A stretch of 64,000 nucleotides of DNA, taken from positions 13,611,001 through 13,675,000 of the forward strand of contig NC_068976.1 in the NCBI RefSeq assembly GCF_016808095.1. The letters run 5' to 3'. Shown in pieces: positions 59,749 through 64,000 of this stretch. The position numbers were made by a program, and so were the translations under genes. The notes under the pieces are model-generated. The model saw only the letters and a list, made by a program, of their open reading frames with translations. It had not been told where the DNA came from and searched no databases. Numbering within the stretch: position 1 is the first letter of the stretch; the number at the start of each line of letters is the position of its first letter. This DNA is from Vigna angularis (lineage: Eukaryota; Streptophyta; Magnoliopsida; Fabales; Fabaceae).

Positions 59749-60960
59749 TTAATTTCATTAAAAAAAAGACATAAACGTGGGTAAAAGTACAAATTTCTTT
59801 CATTAAATAAACCCATGTACATCGAGAGAATTCGTCAATGAAGGTTACAAAAATAATTAAAACCAACAAAAGTAACGCAATTTGGTCCCAAAATATCAGA
59901 GTAAATAGTTGAAAAGGAAAAATTACATTGCATCTCATACTTAGAAAGATCTAACATGTTTTTCTAACGAACAAGACTCAATCTAAGACTTGAATGTGTT
60001 TGAGACTTGGAACCATCATCTTCAACTTGGACAAACTTGGGTTTGAAGTTGTAAAATAGGAAACTGAGGAGTTAGATTTTAGGAAATAAAGTTCTCGTGA
60101 CTCATGTCCTTCCCCAATTAAACGACTCGTACCATGTTTCTGTGTAACAAAGGAATTAGCAGTAAAAGTTACAAACAATTTAAGGAACGAGTCAATTGGC
60201 TTAAAGAGATTACATTATAGGACAATGAGGATTATACAAAACAAAATTTAAATTTAATGAAGGAGATAAGGAAAGTTTGTCAATTCCGTGAGATGCCACT
60301 TTGGATCCACTGACAACAATAATGAAATGAGGAATTTTCAAAGAAGACATGGAAGAAAATGAAGAAATGTTATAGGAGATATAATCTGAGACAACTGAGT
60401 CAAGAATCCATGGATTATGATCTTCCACAGATTGAGAGATGCATATAGTTGACACATTTGACATTAAGAAGGAATGACCAAGATAGGGAGATTTTTTAGA
60501 CTTATACCTTAAAAATTCTTGTACTATTCATTCAAAATTTAATGTTTTGGATCATCATATTTAAAAACATGAGCAGCTTTTTCTAGAAAGCCATGTAAGA
60601 CATAACATTTTTCTTAGGTATGACCAATTTTCTTACAATATATGCATTGAGGATGCATACTACGACCACCACATCCTCCTCGGTTGCTCCTACCTCCTCT
60701 TTTTCCTTGTGGTGCTTTCATAGTTGATGTTTCAATATCATCAATTGAATTCTCATCTTTTATCAATGTAGGTAGCCGAAGAAGTCGAGTAATTAAGTTG
60801 TCCATTGATGGAAGTTGATCACCAGCTAAAACTTGATCACGGACATGATCAAAATCTAAGTGTTGACTTCTCTAAATTAAAACCATATAAAACTTATCGA
60901 GTGTTTTTGTTGATATCTTTTAAAGAATCGGTCACAAAGAAATTCTTTAACTCTTCTATT
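59749..60960 (-). pseudogene. Copia gag, protease and integrase remnants, minus strand
   Basis: Reading leftward: gag with CIYCKKIGHT, half of a CCHC knuckle (about 60650-60615), and protease-like NPWILDSVVSDYIS (60410-60365), in which the usual DSGA is DSVV. Integrase-like FVTFIDEFSRCTWVYLMK (59850-59795) comes last. Frames are broken between the blocks. Confidence 0.75.
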
Positions 60961-61612
60961 GCATCACGAACCTTTCCAATGTGAGCGACTATATCATGAT
61001 TGGTTTATTTGAGAGAAGTTACTCTTTGAGTTGCATCAAAGAGACATTGCATATCATTAGAAAAGATATCTTGTGCCCTTTTCCAAAAAGAGGAACACGT
61101 TTACTAAGGTCTCAAAAGTTTTAGAACCTTTTACTCGACATATTGTCAAAAGACAACGTATAATTGAAAATCGAGCTTATGTCACTAAGATTTCTCTTTA
61201 TCAGATATAGTAGAAACATCTTGTTCAAGATGATTATGGTATCCTTAACCAATAAACCATAACTCACGAGACTGCGACGAGATGACCGATAGTGGCACGA
61301 TGAGATTTCAACATCGAGAAGTCGGTGCGTGAGGGACACACGGCCAAGGCTGGTCGGAGAAAGGATGCACGTGACAACGCGTATGGAGATAGTTGAGGCA
61401 GTAACCACCAAGGATGAGTCATGCTTCTCTAGACACATCTAACCTTGATTTTGTGAAAGATGGCAGTCCATGACGACTGCGACGGACGACGACGAACAAC
61501 AACAACGGGCGACAACATCGAACAAAAACAACCAATAATATTAACAATCGACAATGACAAATGATGAAAGGACATCCGTGCCAATGACAAATAGTGAAAA
61601 CACAATGATTTA
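60961..61612 (-). other. Gag and leader region of the minus-strand copia fragment
   Basis: The N-terminal gag and untranslated leader should lie here. Only broken short frames are visible. Positions 61470-61520 are rich in ACGACGAACAACAAC-type repeats. Confidence 0.45.
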
Positions 61613-61628
61613 GCTCTTGATACCAACT

Positions 61629-61772
61629 TGAAAAGGCTTAAAATACCTAAAAAAGTTTTATTTTTCTTAAACTACTTATACATAGAGTAATTAATGTAGT
61701 GAAAGAAAACTTCTAAAACCTAATAATTGAATTCTCCTACATAAGTATTAATAAATAATAGAAAACATTACA
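61629..61772 (-). repeat. Probable 5' LTR of the minus-strand copia fragment
   Basis: On the plus strand it reads TGAAAAGGCT...ACATTACA, 144 bases. It abuts the primer-binding site on one side and a gypsy gag gene on the other. Confidence 0.45.
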
Positions 61773-62560
61773 TTTGAATTGAGAGAGGCTCCGTTCTCTT
61801 TTTTTCTCCTCCACTTCAGACTCTCACTTTGCCGGCTCTCCATCAACACCAGCTGAAAGTGTTTCAGCTTACATACATGCTCGTGGCCCCACAACTCTCC
61901 ACATTTGAAACATAGCCCTTAAATCGACTTGTGATAGCCGCCGCCGTCCTCCAGTCAATTTTTTCTAGCCACCGTCTACCTCTACCTTTTACCTCCACCC
62001 TCCTACTAGAACTTCCTTCCTTTCCTCCTCCCCATTTGGTTTCACCAACAACCTTTCAGTCGTTTTTTTTCTCCAGACTCATCAACCCCACTCTTCTAAG
62101 TGCTTGGTTCTTGTCTTCCAACAGCAATGCACGATCCATTAATTTTTCTAGAGAGCCCGAGCATAAACTTTAAACTCCGCTTGGATTTCATCCTTTTAAC
62201 ATGATTCGCCCTTCGCTCTTCAAAGGAGCATATTCTCTTTCGAATTTTTCTCGATACTTCATCACCGTCGCTGTCTGTTTAATTCGTATCAGAGGTCCAA
62301 ACGGGTTTTTGATTAACCTGAGTTGAAACCGCCGCACCAGCGCCCCCTTGAACGCACCAATTGAGGGCCTGGGCATCTCTGTGCCTTGGGGGATTACTTT
62401 AATGGCTTTTGGCTATGAGGATTCCTTGCTTTCTGTAAAAATGAATGTTGGAAACTGTTGCTGCAAAAACCAATTGGTTTTCCCAAGCTGCATTCTCTAT
62501 GGCTAACCCTTTTCATTGCCCAAACTATTCCCTGAGTTAATTCCTTTCCCTATCGCTTCT
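61773..62560 (-). pseudogene. Gypsy-type gag fragment
   Basis: On the minus strand LVRRFQLRLIKNPFGPLIRI followed by KQTATVMKYREKFEREYAPL (62345-62215) is the retrotransposon gag core of plant gypsy elements. CFKCGELWGHEHVC (about 61910-61870) is the matching zinc knuckle. The gag tail then runs into the copia LTR at 61772, which suggests the copia element inserted inside this gag. No protease, reverse transcriptase or LTR of this element is visible. Confidence 0.7.
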
Positions 62561-64000
62561 CTCCTGGATTAACTTCTTGTGTTGGATGAATCTTAATTTA
62601 TGTGGCAAGTCTGGTCAAAGAAGATCCAATTGTCTTTCTTAACTGGAATTTGGGACAAATGGGAAACCACTTGTATATTTGAAGAAGGGGGAAGTTGCAG
62701 CTTGTAAGAAGCCTACCCGTACATATCTGTATTTTAATTTCAAAGGGTTCATACAATGAGGAGCTAACTTTTAGCTGATTTGGTTACATGAATTGCTGTC
62801 TATTTGGCCTTAATTTCAAGAAAACCAGTCACTAGGGAAAAATGCTGCCCATTTGTTGGCCTCAGGAGGACAATCATACAACAAAAGCTAGCCATTGTAT
62901 TTGGAGAACCGACAACCTTATGACAACAAATATGAAACCCTTATAGAGGAGGGGATCTCTTGCAATTTTTCCCTTCAAATTTTATCTGACTGTATTCCCC
63001 TTACATATCTTTCAAAGGCTAAATGATGGTTTCTTCTCCTTTGGTGGCTTTCTAATCCAGAGCTCCCAACTGTGTTTCTGGCCAAACCTGGGTACCCCAT
63101 GGAGTTTCCAGCCAACCCATGGCACGCTGGTGGAGTTTCCAGATTACCCACAACAAACTGGAACTCTGAAACAGTATTATCTGGTATCTCAGCTCACATC
63201 GTGTTGATATATTCTGTTTGTGTAAAAAGGGATCTACACTTTGTTTTATGTTCTTTCATTCATGTACCTATGTTGAAAATCTCTCATTTACTAGAGATAA
63301 AAATCATACCATATAAATAGATAGAAAACCTTAAACCAGTTTTATGAAGTCCAGTTAACCTTACTTAAGATTAAAAAGGAGAGAAAATATATTTTTGGAG
63401 GACTTGAAAGATCCCTATTATGATCTTCTATCTATAATGGAAAAAATTGATACAAGAGAGCATGGAAGATCTAAAGTCTGCACTAAACACCTAGGTACAA
63501 AATTAGGTACAGCTGGAAGATGTTTTCAACACACTACTCTCTACTTAGACTTAATGATTACTATAACACACTTAGATTTAATAATTACTTCTAACAAGGT
63601 TAAAGTTCATGCATTCGGTCCGTCATGAGCAAAACAGCAAGTTTGATGACCTTGGAACACTGCCAGAAGGCCCTATTTTCTCTATCCAACCTGCACTCCT
63701 TGTAAAATAAGTAAGTTCATTTCTTTCTGCCTCTAGATGCGTGCAAGCGGCATGGCTTTAACTTTTCGCTTTGGGTTGAAGAGTTACTTCTAATGCTTTT
63801 CAGGTTGCAAACCACCCAAAAGATAATCCGAAAAAATGTTCTTTTGGGTAAATGATGAACTTGCGATGAGAACAATTCAAGTTCTTCTGTAAATTCTTCA
63901 CACAAGCCTGTTGCTTCAATTCAGCCAGTTTTCAGAAAGTATTTTCAAATTATTGCCCCCCAAACCATATCACCATTTTGTTACAAAAAGGTTAAGCCGT
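62561..64000. other. Unassigned right end of the window
   Basis: About 1.4 kb with no recognised gene, RNA or repeat. It probably continues the gypsy-related DNA or the FTSH intron. No FTSH metalloprotease exon is detectable. Confidence 0.45.

Larger units (their letters stand above)
59749..61772 (-). mobile_element. Copia retrotransposon fragment, minus strand, with 5' LTR
   Basis: On the minus strand TTGGTATCAAGAGC (61613-61626) is the primer-binding site. The adjacent LTR is about 61629-61772, with TG...CA ends on both strands. Gag, protease and the start of integrase follow leftward and stop near 59749, where the opposed copia fragment begins. The 3' half and 3' LTR are missing. Confidence 0.65.

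Noticed and set aside
1..64000. tRNA, rRNA or organellar insertions
   Set aside because: I looked for tRNA-like cloverleaf boxes and organellar genes and saw none I could support. The only tRNA-related matches are primer-binding sites of retrotransposons.

Overview
This is a gene-poor, AT-rich stretch of a plant nuclear genome. The split genes, invertase mini-exons, an INDETERMINATE-type zinc-finger gene, an FTSH4-like protease and abundant plant transposon families all fit a dicot. The overall look is that of a warm-season legume such as Phaseolus or Vigna, but that species-level guess is general inference and not proven here.

Layout. Positions 1-7724 hold two acid-invertase-like (GH32) genes facing each other tail to tail. 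The plus-strand copy (921-3402) is open from end to end. The minus-strand copy (5300-7724) has an in-frame stop. Both use the seven-exon plan with a 9-base mini-exon. Their 3' halves, introns included, are nearly identical while their 5' halves differ, which points to gene conversion. Positions 7725-16606 are AT-rich and hold microsatellites and one short non-autonomous CACTA transposon (10605-12409) with a clean 3-base target duplication.

Positions 16607-22426 are a complete Mutator-like element. It has terminal inverted repeats of about 112 bases, a perfect 9-base target duplication, a disabled MURA transposase on the minus strand and a broken GRF zinc-finger gene on the plus strand. Right after it, 22791-29405 is a full-length Ty1/copia retrotransposon on the minus strand, with both LTRs, a 5-base target duplication, a primer-binding site and a polypurine tract, but a decayed polyprotein.

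Positions 29406-36161 are AT-rich intergenic DNA ending in the promoter and leader of an INDETERMINATE DOMAIN (IDD) C2H2 transcription factor (36162-39182). Its reading frame continues for 26 protein-like codons past the annotated stop. Positions 39264-53360 are again transposon territory. One degraded CACTA transposase lies on the plus strand (42099-43129). A second, larger CACTA-type element (about 45812-53360) encodes a Transposase_24 protein and a Ulp1-like cysteine protease on the minus strand. It carries a two-exon piece of a cellulose-synthase-like gene, and a fold-back MITE is inserted inside its protease gene.

Positions 53683-57684 hold the first six exons of an FTSH4-like mitochondrial AAA protease; its metalloprotease domain is not in the window. 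The last visible intron runs into a nested pile of two opposed copia fragments and a gypsy gag fragment (57738-62560). The final 1.4 kb shows nothing I recognise.

Host genes therefore number four: two invertase-like paralogs (one a pseudogene), one IDD factor and one FTSH protease that is partial in this window. Everything else of substance is mobile DNA. The host genes do not form a pathway with each other.
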